A program made the position numbers and the translations under genes. Positions 33,621 to 44,582 of a DNA stretch of 64,000 nt are shown here, in pieces. The notes below the pieces were generated by a model, which saw only the letters and a list, made by a program, of their open reading frames with translations, was not told the origin of the DNA and did not search any database. The DNA is from Platanthera guangdongensis (Eukaryota; Streptophyta; Magnoliopsida; Asparagales; Orchidaceae): the NCBI GenBank assembly GCA_039583875.1, contig CM077160.1:109135530-109199529 (forward strand). The letters run 5' to 3'. The stretch's first letter is position 1. Every line of letters begins with the position of its first letter.

Positions 33621-34261
33621 ATCGAGAATATATTGCCTAAAAGGTTCATTTTAAAAATTTCTCTTGCGCATTTAAATACTTACTCAGTGCTAGAACTGCT
33701 TTCAAGGATCATTAGTAGTAAGGTTTGTCTTACCAAAGCTCTTTAAATCATGCCATTTATTGCATACTCCTTCTATTATTTGCACGATTGGTCAATTTGG
33801 AAATAAGAGCTTATTATGATAATAAATCCACTCCACGTAGTCGCCTAAAAGCTTCTTGTGGCAACAAACCCACTTTTCAAGTGGCCACCTTATTCCCAAG
33901 GAGGCAATCAAGTCTGCTTTTTAGTGGTGTTGGCCTGAGGAAACTTGCGGCAATTAAACACACTCCGTGTGGCCGCCCTATTTCTAGTTTGGCATCAAAT
34001 CCACTCTGCGTGGTAGCCTTTTCTTCTTTTAGAGCAGTCAAACCTACTTCTTAGTAGTTGCTGAAGTTCTTTTTTTTGTTTCAGCTTTAAGTCCACTGTT
34101 AAGTGGTCCCTCTATTCTAGTAGAGGTATTTTCTACTCTTTCTTGAGCTTGTAGCTTTCATGACCTTGCTGAGGAAAGCAATGTTTCCTCGCACGCATCT
34201 GCCCACTTGGTTACCCTAATCTGTAACTCTCAAGCAATTGTTCTTATTTTTTCTGACTATT
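33621..34261 (+). other. non-coding stretch with short irregular repeats in element C
   Basis: Short repeated blocks such as 'ccacttttcaagtggccacc' and 'actccgtgtggccgcc' occur at 33840-34110, several pairing as ccact...agtgg. No coding region is seen. Confidence 0.5.
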
Positions 34262-35020
34262 TACTATATGCCTGCTCTGGTCCTTCTCTTTTGCAGAGAT
34301 GAGCAGGTGTTCGCAAGTTCTCTCCAGGTACTCACACTTTATATTTTTTTATACATGTTTCTTACTTCTCTTTTGTAGAGATGAGCATGCATTCGCGAGT
34401 TCTCTTCATGTACTTGCGTTTTATATTTCTTTTATCTGCTTCTTACTTCTCTTTTGCAGAGATGAACAGGTATTTGTGAATTCTCTTCAGGTACTTACAT
34501 TTATATTTCTTTAATATCTACTTCTTGCTTATCTTTTGCAGAGATGGGCAAGTATTTGCGAGTTCTCTTCAGGTACTCGCACTTCATATTTCTTTGTACT
34601 TGCTCTAACTTCTATTTTGCAGAGGTTAACAGGAGCTTGCGAGTTCTCTCCAGGTGCTCGTGCTTCATATTCCCTTTGTACTTTCTATAACTTCTCTTTT
34701 GCAGTGGTTAACCGGAGCTTGCAAGTTCTCTTCAGGTACTCATGCTTCATATTCTCTTTGTACTTTATATAACTTTTCTTTTGTAGAGAATAACAGGTTC
34801 TTGCGAGTTCTCTTCAGGTACTCGCAAGTTATGTTTCTTTTATGCCTCCTCTCACCTCTATTTTACAGAGCTTGGCAGAAGACGTTCGCAAGTTTTCTTC
34901 ACTTTGCGGGTTCACTTTAGGTACTCGCAAGATACGCCCTTTTAGACTCACTTTGACTCTTCTCCTTTGTAGAAGAAAAATTAAGTATTCACAGATTCTT
35001 TTAAATGGAGACATCAGGTA
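34262..35020 (+). repeat. 82-bp tandem array with splice-site-like borders
   Basis: Nine units spaced 81-82 bp (unit cores start at 34297, 34379, 34460, 34542, 34623, 34705, 34787, 34869; the last is irregular at 34983). In most units a pyrimidine run ending TTTTGCAG precedes a core that ends CTTCAG or CTCCAG followed by GTACTC or GTGCTC. The core is exactly 31 nt in units 1 and 3-7. The array precedes the right LTR. Confidence 0.85.
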
Positions 35021-35140
35021 CTAGCACTCCCTCTTTATCCTCTTCATTTTGCCAATTTTATAAGTTGCGGATCACGATTTTCGTGGATAAGTCTCTACTT
35101 TTTCGAAGTTTCTTAGAAACTTGAAAAAGTGCGGGAATTA

Positions 35141-36861
35141 TGTTAACCTAGAAATCGACGATCCTCTCCAAGGTGGATTTTTATAGGGCCTGACAATCTT
35201 CTCTTCTTCTAGTGCAGTTAGAGTTTTTTAACCGCCCACTCGCATGGAGTGGTCTGCCATAGCTAGTTCGCCCAGACCGATGTACATCCTAGCTCGACTT
35301 AAGAGGTCACCACCAGCTTCTCTAGCTCGCCACTAGTGGGCATTCTCACCTCTTGTTCTCCATAAGTGGGCGGTTTGCCTTCTCCAGTCCGCCACTAGTG
35401 GGCGTTCTCGCCTCCTACTTGGAACTAGTAGGTGGTCTACCTTCTCCAATCTGCCACTAGTGGGCGGTCTCGCCTCCAGCTCGTCACTAGTGTGGGGTCT
35501 GCCTTCTCCAGTCCTCCACTAGTGGGTGTTCTCGACTCCTTAATCTACCATAGGGTAGGCGGACTACCACCAGCCTCACTACAGTCCACACTGCTAGCTT
35601 GTGCCTAACCATCCAGTCTGACCAGACCACTTAGAATAGCGATTGCAGAAGTTTCCAGCCCCCAGGAGTCCAATTCCATAAGTTTCTTTCCTCAGGCCTA
35701 TAAATTGGCCTTCGTCCCTCTTCAGATGGGAGGAGGAGACAAGGGCAACTAGGAGAGCCAATCCCGCGGTTAGGATTTTCTAACCGCCAACACAAGCGGT
35801 GAACTATCCTCACAGACCCATCGGACGCGACAAATATCCCTTGCGTCTAGGCAACTATCCAGAGGAGGACAACTCTCTCAGCCTACCTGACAGTAACTAG
35901 ACCATCTATTCACTATCGCCTAGTGGTAGCGGTTACCACTCGGTGATAGCGATCTCCTTCATCTTAGAAGGCAGTTCGCTCAAAGGACTTGGTAAAGCCT
36001 AACCGGCGTTCTCAATGGCTAAGAGTTGTGGTCAAGAGGCTAGAAGAGACCATCTTCAACAGCCCTCGGGGTGACCTCGGTGATCTCTACGGACAGACCA
36101 CACAGAGAAACCTGGTTATCTCAGTTAAGATGTATCCAGAGCCCTCAGGTAGCAGCTAGAGACCTCGAACGCCCTTTGTGGCTATTGCCCGACGATAAGA
36201 CTTAACCACTTGGGTGTAGTGCGGATAGAAGATCGGCCACCACTGGATCCAAACAGAGCCTTATAGGCGACTTGAGCGACTAGGTTCTGCATCAAGCAGT
36301 TACCAGAGGCTCGCCTGGTCTTGAGATCTTTCAGCAGCAGCTTCGGTAGACAGACCGTGTGGTTAAACCAAGCGGTCTAGGTCAGGGATCATTTAGTTTG
36401 GCGGACAACGTTTTGTTGACCATAAAAACCTACGCGGCTTTCCTGTACAACCTAGCAACCTGAGGCAGTGAGGTGTGCAGTCTGGCAACCTGCGTGGCCT
36501 GGCGGCCTGAGGCAGCGGCCTGTGCGGCCTGGTGACCTGAGGCAGCAGCCCGCGCGGCCTAGGTGACCTCTATTTTCTATCCACCAGCATCCCATTGTAT
36601 TTTATTTACTTTTCTATGTAAACAAATTTGACCTCCGCTGTAATACATGTTTATAATCAAGGGAAAGTCCGCCACATAAGAGGCATTTGTCGCGATGGGC
36701 GAACTCTGGTCTCGCCACATGCTAGCGGCCATCTCTTCTTCTCCTCTCTCTCACTTCTTAACTCACAACTCGAAGTAACTAGCTATTCAACAGCCACACC
36801 TCCCTTATACATACATCCAATTCGAATGTTGTGACTCGAATGTACACTTTTGGCATCAACA
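35141..36861 (+). repeat. right LTR of element C, full length
   Basis: It starts TGTTAACCTAGAAATCGACG, matching the sense start of element D's LTR (TGTTAACCCAGAAATCGACG), and ends CATCAACA. Length is about 1.72 kb. A purine-rich stretch (gaaaaagtgcgggaa) lies just before it, as expected for a 3' LTR. Confidence 0.85.
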
Positions 36862-37365
36862 GTTCCTAGATCAGTTTATTGCCAACCGCAAAATAGCTAA
36901 GGATCCTTCACACCTATATGGGATCCATCAGAATGAGGTGAAACCTTAAAAATTTTCTTAAACTATTTTACCACCAAAGCCCGGCAAATCCCAAGAGTAG
37001 ATCTAAAACATCTGCGAGGAGTCTTCATTGGAGGTCTGCGACCAAGTGGATTCAACTCTGCACTAATGTGAGAGACTGTACTATACTTACCCCAACCTCT
37101 TGAATCAGGTTGAGGCCCAAATTGCAGCTGATAAAGCTATCGAGGCCTATCAATAACAGTTTGAAGGAGAATATGAGAGGAAGAGAGAAGAACCTGCCCC
37201 ACGACAATAGGATGAAAGTTGAGACAACACGGGTTAACAAGACCACTATAGAAACACAGGCCCCAGCCCTTCAAGGAGTACAAACCTCTCAACACCTCCT
37301 GTGCAAATATTACACGATCCGGGATAATTCGGCCCTATGAAGGCCGCGGAGCTGTAAGACTTGAA
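36862..37365 (+). pseudogene. Ty3/gypsy gag, C-terminal part (element F)
   Basis: It continues the gag cut at 31482: QFIANRKIAKDPSHLYGIHQ, then a region like the gag helix before the nucleocapsid, and a degenerate knuckle near 37300 (CKYYTIRDNSA). Several stops are present. After about 37365 the sequence changes to LTR-like DNA, so pol is absent. Confidence 0.75.
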
Positions 37366-39797
37366 CCTGATGAGTATAATAAATAAATGGTTATATTTTT
37401 AATAAAGAAAAGAATTCCCCGATGATGAAAAATTCAGCGCCGATTCGACGTTGCATATTTATTTTTTATGTTCGAGCTTTCCGATGGATTCTGCGACGAT
37501 CGTTTGATTTCAATTTCATCATTTCAATAAGCTTCCGTATGAATTTTTGGAACTTATGGTGGTCTGCTGGTTTTTGTTCTTGATCAGGCCCTTAGTTGTT
37601 GCTTATGATGGGCCGACTGGTTTTGTTTGGTATTGGTTCCTGAGTGGGCTTTATATTTTATGGGATTTGTGCTGCTTGTTGGCTGGATGTTGCGGCTGGA
37701 ATGTATTGCTGCTGGGCTGGATAGTGAAATATTATATTATATAATATAAGGCAGTGGACATTTCTTTTGTCTATCCCTCCCGATACTTGCATTTTATTCC
37801 ACCGCCTAGAACTTACTAGGGCTATCGGTTCTCCTTTTTGCTTGATGCTGTCGCTGATTTCCTAGACAGCCACTGCTATTGCTTTGGTTGGCCGACAACC
37901 CTGGGACTGCACCTCCATAGTGAGCTTTCTTCTCCCATCCATATTTCTGATGCTTGTGAACTTATGTATACCTAAGTTGAGAGTTAGAAGGGCTATGCTT
38001 AGGGCTTTTCGATTTGTGGATTTGTAAGGTTATCTGGTCAGGGTTTCATTCTTTTGAGTTGATTGGTGTTGAAATAATAATATGGAGGATCTCTTCTTTC
38101 TTTTTCCTTGGACGATTACTATGTTTCTTTTTTTATATTTTGTGGGTTGGATATGGATAATTCTTGATGGAGTAACAATTGATAATAGTCCCTTTTATTT
38201 GTTGATTTGACCCTAAAATCTGTTTGGTGTTGTTGTCCGGCTGTTAGTGTTGTTATACCTGCTGTTATTGCTGCTTACTTGATGCATTCCCTCCTGATTA
38301 CCTGCTGTTTACCTGCTGGATTTTTGTTGTTTGTTGGTGCTGGTTCCTATTGTTTTTCTTGTTGTTCTCCTGCTACTTTGCCTCAGATTTGTATATTTTT
38401 ATGTTAAGGTGTTGCTGGCTGGTTTTGTGCTTGCTGGCCAGCTATTGTACTGTTTTTACCTTATTAGCTTTTGATGGAATTAATGCTCTCATATGGGCTA
38501 AATTTGGGGATTGGTCGGGTGTTGGTAGAGGGAAATTGTTAGCAACATATATATAATGTGTCACCAAAGTTAGTCTTTCCTTAGGCAACTCATAGAAGTC
38601 GTAGTTGTGACCGTCTTAGGAGTCCATGCATGTTTATTTTCGGCGAAACCCTAAAGTAAATGATCTTTTAATACTGCAGAGGATGACATCCGGCGATAGA
38701 CACGATGAGAATCCTACGAGGGATAAGGGCAAGGCAAAACTTGGGGTGAGTCCTTACTATGTTGATTTTCAAGATTTGATTTTTACATTATTCTTCTCCT
38801 AGCTATTTTTATTTGAATATTGTTGCCCCAGATACGAAATGAATATGAAAAAGATGAAATCTCTAGAAGCTATTAGCGAACCATAGAAATTCTGAGGGGA
38901 AAAAATATAATTAACTAATATATTGGGAAAATGCATATGATGAATATTAAAAGAACATGAAACCATATATACATTGACATATCGAAATGCGAAAAGGTCA
39001 GCGTAGTAGGGGGTAGAGCCCCAAATCCCTGCACCTCATGAAGAGGGGTAGAACTCTCATAACTCGTAGGAGGGGTCGAACTCCTGTAGATTTTGAGATA
39101 CGACTTGTCAAATTTAGGAGACGTGGAAGCCTATTGCATGTGAGATCACCCTAAAGCAGACATTGATGTAATGGGCTGATTGGTCCAGATTTGAAGAAAA
39201 TAAAATAGACCTCAGCATTTCGAGTTCATCGATTGATATGAGATCTGAACTGAATTAATTATAGAAACTGATTAAGAATGAAAAGAATAAGAAAAGATAT
39301 TCCTTCTTCATCTTAACTTTCATGTTTAGATATATACTATTTTGATATAGATTTGAATAATTGTTTATAACTACTGATATTCAAATATGATTGTAGGGCG
39401 GTTAAAAATGGGAAGGAACTCACTTAGTTTCTTTAATTAATTGATTTTATTTTTCCCTTTTAGGATCAGAACGCCAGCATACATGTCCCTGCTAGGACAC
39501 CAGCGGAGGCAGATCGAAGTCAGAGAGAAGACGAGGTCCGTCCACGAGTTAGCTTAGCTAGTGTTTTTTCTTTGTCTTTTTGATATACTATATGTATAAT
39601 AAATGTACATGTATAATAGATGTTTGATCTTCTTGCCTTGAGTAGATATGATGTATATCATATGAAGGAAATGAAAATGTTATTTATATTTTTCCTAAAG
39701 CTATTATGTGTTTTACTCTTGACCTGCTGCGTTTAACTTAATTGTGAAAACCCGCTCAGAACTAGAATTAAATTATGACGGAGTATGGGCCGTTACA
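37366..39797 (+). repeat. probable 5' LTR of gypsy element I
   Basis: The right border is GGGCCGTTACA at 39797, followed by a primer-binding site, so the DNA to its left is an LTR in plus sense. The left border is uncertain; it abuts element F gag at about 37366. T-rich, without coding. Length and the GTTACA end suit a Tekay/Del-type LTR. Confidence 0.55.
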
Positions 39798-39802
39798 ATT
39801 AA

Positions 39803-39816
39803 GCGGTATTAGAGCC
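39803..39816 (+). other. primer-binding site of element I
   Basis: GCGGTATTAGAGCC is a near match to TGGTATCAGAGCC, complementary to initiator tRNA-Met, 5 bp inside the LTR border. Confidence 0.65.
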
Positions 39817-39929
39817 AGATTTTTTGCAATACATGTGACGTAAAGAGAGTACCATACCAGATGGAGAACATAAATAGCAATGATGGTTTGCTGGTAATAT
39901 ACTGAATTCCCTCTTGTTGTATATCAGGA

Positions 39930-40127
39930 GCCCCTTCAAGTATACTCGAGTCGCAGGCTGCAAGAGGCCCTAGAAGATCTTGAAGGTCGCATGGAAGTTA
40001 TGTCGAAAGAAAGTGATAGTGGGTATCAATCTGTCCCACTGCAAATTGCAGACATTGACCAAGTCATTGTTGAAGCTATTAAACTGGTTCTGGACACTCC
40101 TCCTGCATCACCACCAGTTATGTCGAT
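39930..40127 (+). pseudogene. start of gag of element I
   Basis: The readable segment has SRRLQEALEDLEGRMEVMSK and ADIDQVIVEAIKLVLDTPPA, compatible with the helical N-terminus of a gypsy gag. It stops at about 40127 where unrelated sequence begins. The assignment rests mainly on its position 130 bp after the primer site. Confidence 0.45.
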
Positions 40128-41020
40128 TATATGATGGATAAAATTTACGCTAGAGAGTAATTCTAAATCGATAAGGCAAGTATACCTATCGTTCTAGAGT
40201 ATAGGATCAAGTGTCGTCTTAGACTCGGGGCTTGTTGACTACTTCTACTCACGCAAATTAATATTATTTTATCGAATATAAAAATAAAAGATTAATAAAA
40301 GTCTGAACTAAAATTAACACTTGATTTATACTTCCTTTGAAATAAAATAAACTTTTCATAAAATTCAAGCTTCTAATCTACCTACTTCGACCATGGATGT
40401 TTCTAATTTACAAAAGCGCCTCTCTCGAGAATACGCTCTCGATTAAATTTAGGTTGATCTATTAAGATCTCTCGACCAGTCGAAACCCCGGAGCTTTCTT
40501 TATGCGGTGAACCTCACTATTGGATATGACTCCAATCCAGAAGAGTTATGTCATCCTCTCTCGAGGAGTGCATGCAACTCCTTATACCTTTGAGTGATTT
40601 ACTCGTATCCACAACCTCTCGGTAAATCTAGTATACGAACCTAATATCGAAAAGTGAATTTAACACAACTGAAATCAAAGGTAAAACAAAGCGATAAATA
40701 AAGAGAGCTTGAAAAAGAAGTTTATTTTATTTTAAAGTTTGTCATGATCAAGTGCTAATGAAATTAACTACTCAACATGATCAAAGAAGTACATAAAAAG
40801 AAGAAAAAGTAAAACATGATTGCATAAAGGAAAATACTTGAATTAAAATTTAGCAAAGTAAAACTAAGCTATGAAATTGAAATTACATAAATAAATGCAA
40901 GAAAACTATTGAATATGCCTAAAAAATCGACTCCTAGTTGACTCTTAGATCCTTCTTAGACGCCTCCTCAGCTCCTGGCTTTGTTTGGAATTTCTAGGGA
41001 TTTTTCTGGAGAGTCACGCC
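40128..41020. other. start of unresolved element H, probable LTR sequence
   Basis: AT-rich, non-coding. The phrase beginning TGATGGATAAAATTTACGC at 40132 could be an LTR start, and 'atcaagtgtcgtcttagactc' style sequence at 40205 resembles gypsy LTRs in other plants, but I could not find the matching second LTR. Confidence 0.35.
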
Positions 41021-41475
41021 CCTCGGTCACGTCCGTGACTATGGGACATGTAAGGTGCGGAACCGTCCTCTTGAAAGCCCGGGAACGTTAGGAGAAAAAC
41101 CGCCAAAATTGTTGTTTTGCGGGTCACGCACCTAGGTCATGCCCGTGACCTAGGGCATGTCTTTACTATTACTAGAAATGGCGGGAAATTGAAATGGTTG
41201 TAATTAATCTGGCAGTTGCTGAAGAGGTCACGCCCCTAGGTCATGCCCATGACTTAGGGCGTGTAAGCTTGAAACATCCTGGATCTGAAACTGGCATCTT
41301 AAAGCATCGGCATGGCTGAGCTCGATGTCACGCACATGAGTCACGCATGTGACCAAAAGGTCACACCCGTGTCCGAGGCATGTAAATTTAATATGACATG
41401 GCATCTCAATCTGTAACTTCTGAATGGGTCGCGCACATGTGTCACGCCCGTGACCAGTTGGTAACACCGTTTTTG
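41020..41475. repeat. irregular inverted repeats around GTCACGCC / GGCGTGAC
   Basis: Four to five irregular copies of 'gtcacgcccctaggtcatgc' followed by 'ccgtgacctagggcatgt'. Within a copy TAGGTCATGCCC and GGGCATGACCTA-like parts can pair. Spacing varies from about 90 to 120 bp. Confidence 0.65.
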
Positions 41476-41894
41476 GAACCAAAAACTGACCCCAATGAGA
41501 GTTCGGACTCTGGGGTGTAGCTAACCCCTACTTCTCCCAAATCCAGACCCTTGACCAGCTGATGAGAGCTAAAGAACTGACCCTGGGCTATAGCACGAAG
41601 GTTCCTCCACTAACCCGTAAGATCTCAGAGTGTTTCCCCTCCTTAGCCAAGTGATGAGCTAAGGATACCTCAGAAAGCATGACAAGACTTCAGAAAAATG
41701 AGAAAGCTTGCCTTCTTAGGTACCCTATTGGTCTATTTATAGATTTTCAATATCTGGTCTGCCAACAGCGTAACTCCGCTCTTCCAAAAGGCTATATATA
41801 ACCAAAAGTGATCTGCCAACATCCAAACTCTACTGTTCTTAGGAGATAAATGCAGACCTCCCAGGGTATCCAGGTAAATTTACCTCTGGACCCT

Positions 41895-42395
41895 ACCAGG
41901 GCGGTGAGTGGAGAAGCATCATTCAACACCAGGGACTAGGATGTTGAGTAAAAAAGCATCACTCAACGTCAAGGACTAAGGTGTTGAGTGGAGAAGCATC
42001 ACTCAATACCTATCCTGAGGGCCTCTCACAGACACGGGCACAAACCTTCCCGCAAGCCCTGGGTGGGAACCCTTCCGCTTCCAAGGACTAGGGCGTTGAG
42101 TGGAGAAGCATCACTCAACATTATGGACTAAGGCATTAAGTGAACAAGCATCACTCAACACCAACTCTGAGGAATAAGGCGTTGAGTGGAGAAGCATCAC
42201 TCAACGCCAAGGACTAAGGCGTTGAATGGAGATGCATTACTCAATGCCAACTCTGAGGGCAAAGGCATTGAGTGGAGAAACATCACTCAATGCAAGGGAT
42301 TAGGGAATGATGAGTTAAGTGGAGAAGCATCACTCAACACTAACTCTAAGGACTAAGGTGTTGAGTGGAGAAGCATCACTCAATGCCAACCCTGA
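41895..42395. repeat. hairpin minisatellite, about 11 units
   Basis: Each unit has an arm such as GGCGTTGAGT, an 11-nt loop GGAGAAGCATC, and the complementary arm ACTCAACGCC (perfect at 42178-42208). Units are separated by 'aaggacta' or by 'aactctgagg'. Several units keep pairing by matched changes in both arms, for example GGCATTGAGT with ACTCAATGC at 42264-42292. Confidence 0.85.
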
Positions 42396-42663
42396 GGGCC
42401 TCCTGCTGACCCGGGCGCAAACCTTCCCGCAATCCCTGGGCGGGAACCCTTCCACCTGCACTACTCGCCTGACCCGATTATCTTAAAGCCCACTCAAACC
42501 CGTGTTCCAAGGCCTTTGGGTCTCACTCAGCGATTATGTGGTTGTACACAATCCCTGCTCTTTGCGAGCTAGTTTTATGCTCGGAAAGAAACATCCAACC
42601 CCTAATATTCGGTGAGTATTTGCTGTCCTTGAAGAGAATCTTTTGCGGGCCATACCATGGCCT

Positions 42664-42673
42664 TATAAATATA
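42664..42673 (+). promoter_or_regulatory. TATA box of element H
   Basis: TATAAATATA lies in a GC-balanced context about 600 bp before the first open segment. It may be the LTR promoter of element H. Confidence 0.45.
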
Positions 42674-43267
42674 TGCCAGGACCTGTCTCCAAGACTTCAT
42701 TCTTCTTGCTACAGCTTACCACCTGAGCTCTCGCATTGCTGTGAAGATGTATGCCAAATGAGCTGCGAAACCACTCTCGTAAGAAGTCCAATATCATCTT
42801 GTCGCTGCTCAGGCGAGAGCTCGTGCTGACTGTGATGGGTTTGCCCCTGGCTCTCGGCTAAAAGGCTTGAGGATTTGGCCTACCAGTGGAAAAAATACAA
42901 GTCAGTTCGGCGAGAGCACTCTAGGAACGGTCTGGCCTTGCCGACCCCAACGCCGGCCCTCAAGGAGCCTACTCTTCAGCCAGAGGTTCTTTTCTTTCCC
43001 CATATTTTGGTGCTAACCCCCAAAGCGGGTTTCCGGTATTGATGAACCGCCTTTTTCGCAGGAGACGGTTTCGGAAGGTGATGTTGATGCCCCTCCAGTG
43101 AGTGTCGAGTCAACTCAGCTTCCTGATGGGAGTTCTCAACTGGTCTCAGAGGCTGCCCCTCTGGTTACCCGGGTAGAGCCCGCGAATGTTCACGTTAATC
43201 TTCTCGCCTGACTTTCGCTTTCACTTTTAATGGTTTGTTTTTACGTTCACTTTTATAGCCTCTCATA

Positions 43268-43795
43268 ATGTCCACTTCCAAGACCCTGGATGTCGTCAGC
43301 CCGAGGTCCAGGCCTCCCACTGTCAAGGACCCTAACGATCATGTGGTCGGCCTTCCCCTCTCGCCCAGGAGATCTTCCAACAAGTCCCCTGCTCTCGCGT
43401 CGGACTCTCGCCTACCCGGTGGGCAGGGCACCGCTCTCTCACCTCCGGCCGAGACTCATCTGTCGGAGCAGATCGCCTCCCACCGGGACGGGGAAAGACA
43501 CACCATACTCTCCTCGGGAAGCCTTTTGAAGGGAGGCCTGGATCTTATCGCCATAAATCGGGTAAATAGTACCCCTTCCCGTGTTTTGATTAAACTTTTC
43601 AATCCCGAATTGGCCCTGACGGTCCTCTTACCAGATCGTCAGCAGCCTGCGGAAGAGCCTGGCGCAGATGAGAAGGTGATCTCGCTGTCACCTTCCCCGA
43701 GCGAGATGCTGAGCTTTCTTGAGGCCTCTGGGAATGCCGAGAGGCAGATGGAGAGGATAGCGAAAGTCCTGCCAAAGCTTATATGGAAGCGGTGA
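43268..43795 (+). CDS. unknown Ser/Pro-rich ORF in element H
   Basis: The ATG follows a pyrimidine-rich stretch ending TTTTATAG, which could be an intron acceptor, so upstream exons are possible. The 175-residue product is low in complexity for its first 80 residues (PRSRPPTVKDP, SPRRSSNKSPALAS), then more ordered with LFNPELALTVLLPDRQQPAE and EMLSFLEASGNAERQMERIA. I recognise no family. It may be a 5' exon of the following transposon gene or a gag N-terminus; reading continues after its stop with coding-like sequence to about 43950. Confidence 0.35.
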   Translation: MSTSKTLDVVSPRSRPPTVKDPNDHVVGLPLSPRRSSNKSPALASDSRLPGGQGTALSPPAETHLSEQIASHRDGERHTILSSGSLLKGGLDLIAINRVNSTPSRVLIKLFNPELALTVLLPDRQQPAEEPGADEKVISLSPSPSEMLSFLEASGNAERQMERIAKVLPKLIWKR

Positions 43796-43799
43796 GAGG

Positions 43800-44436
43800 A
43801 CTCCTTGCGGGAAACTACTCTCCTAACGCGGATTGAGCGGCGCCTGAGCGTGATCGAGTGGGGCTATACTCATCTTCTTGGAGAGACGGACCACATGAGA
43901 GGTGGAAGCGAGGAGACCTCTACTAGGAGGCACATCACGCGGGCTCGGGACTAGTTGTGCCTATTCCACCAGGAGCTCACAGCCATGACGGTCTACCACT
44001 ACCTGTGAGTGCCCCCGAGGACTGGGAGGTGATGTCGTGGCTGCTGGCGGTGGGAACAGTACTGAGCCCCGCAGGTTCTCTCCTCTTCTTACCCCAACTT
44101 CTCTGACTACCCTTCCCGCATGTACCATTTTTATTTTTGTAATGAATATTTGAACATTTGTTGTATTTTAACATGGCTCTTGCCCAGCGAGTGGCCTATT
44201 GTATTTAACCTTTTTTTTTACACGACATACCTTGCCGAACGATTAGCTCTTGTGCTATATTTTCTTTTTATACTGGTCGTTGCTTTTGCTCTTACCCGGG
44301 AGCCCTCCCGGAGGCTTTTGCCGTCTGCAGGTACAGGAAGCGCTAGTGAGACCGAGTAGAATTTGAAGCGTCGAATTATTAAAAATTCCTATCCGCACTT
44401 TCGCCATTAGAAGAAACGTCATGATTGCTATACTTT
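43800..44436 (+). other. spacer with promoter-like end before the PF04195-like gene
   Basis: Coding-like but stop-containing sequence to about 43950, then T-rich DNA without features I recognise until the TATA box at 44437. Confidence 0.4.
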
Positions 44437-44446
44437 TATATAAATA
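44437..44446 (+). promoter_or_regulatory. TATA box of the PF04195-like gene
   Basis: TATATAAATA lies about 140 bp before the ATG at 44583, an ordinary distance for a plant RNA polymerase II promoter. Confidence 0.6.
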
Positions 44447-44582
44447 GGTTGGCTTACCAACCGCATTTACTTTCACTTGCTTCCGGACCTTCGTCTTCTT
44501 TCTTCTCTTACGCTTTCGTTGTTCTATGCTACCTCAAGCCTCTCGCCTACCCGCTTTCTTTCCTTTTTTGCCTTCATCCACA

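Larger units (their letters stand above)
31483..36861 (+). mobile_element. 5.4-kb gag-only element C with inverted LTR ends
   Basis: The insert begins TGTTGATGCCAAAAG and ends CTTTTGGCATCAACA, so the two ends are inverted copies. Flanks are GTTCT (31478-31482) and GTTCC (36862-36866), a 5-bp duplication with one mismatch, and host gag reads on across the site. The right end is a full-length LTR in plus sense (35141-36861). The left end is the last ~916 bp of the same LTR, but in reverse. The interior holds plus-strand gag, no pol, and an 82-bp tandem array. It is a gag-bearing non-autonomous element whose both termini are U5 ends. Confidence 0.8.

Noticed and set aside
37547..38556. Short plus-strand ORFs with many Leu/Cys, possible small membrane proteins
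   Set aside because: T-rich LTR sequence of element I; no conserved motif, no consistent frame.
41895..42395. CRISPR-like array
   Set aside because: Repeat-plus-spacer look is misleading: spacers are themselves repeated, units are imperfect hairpins, and the DNA is plant nuclear with no cas genes.
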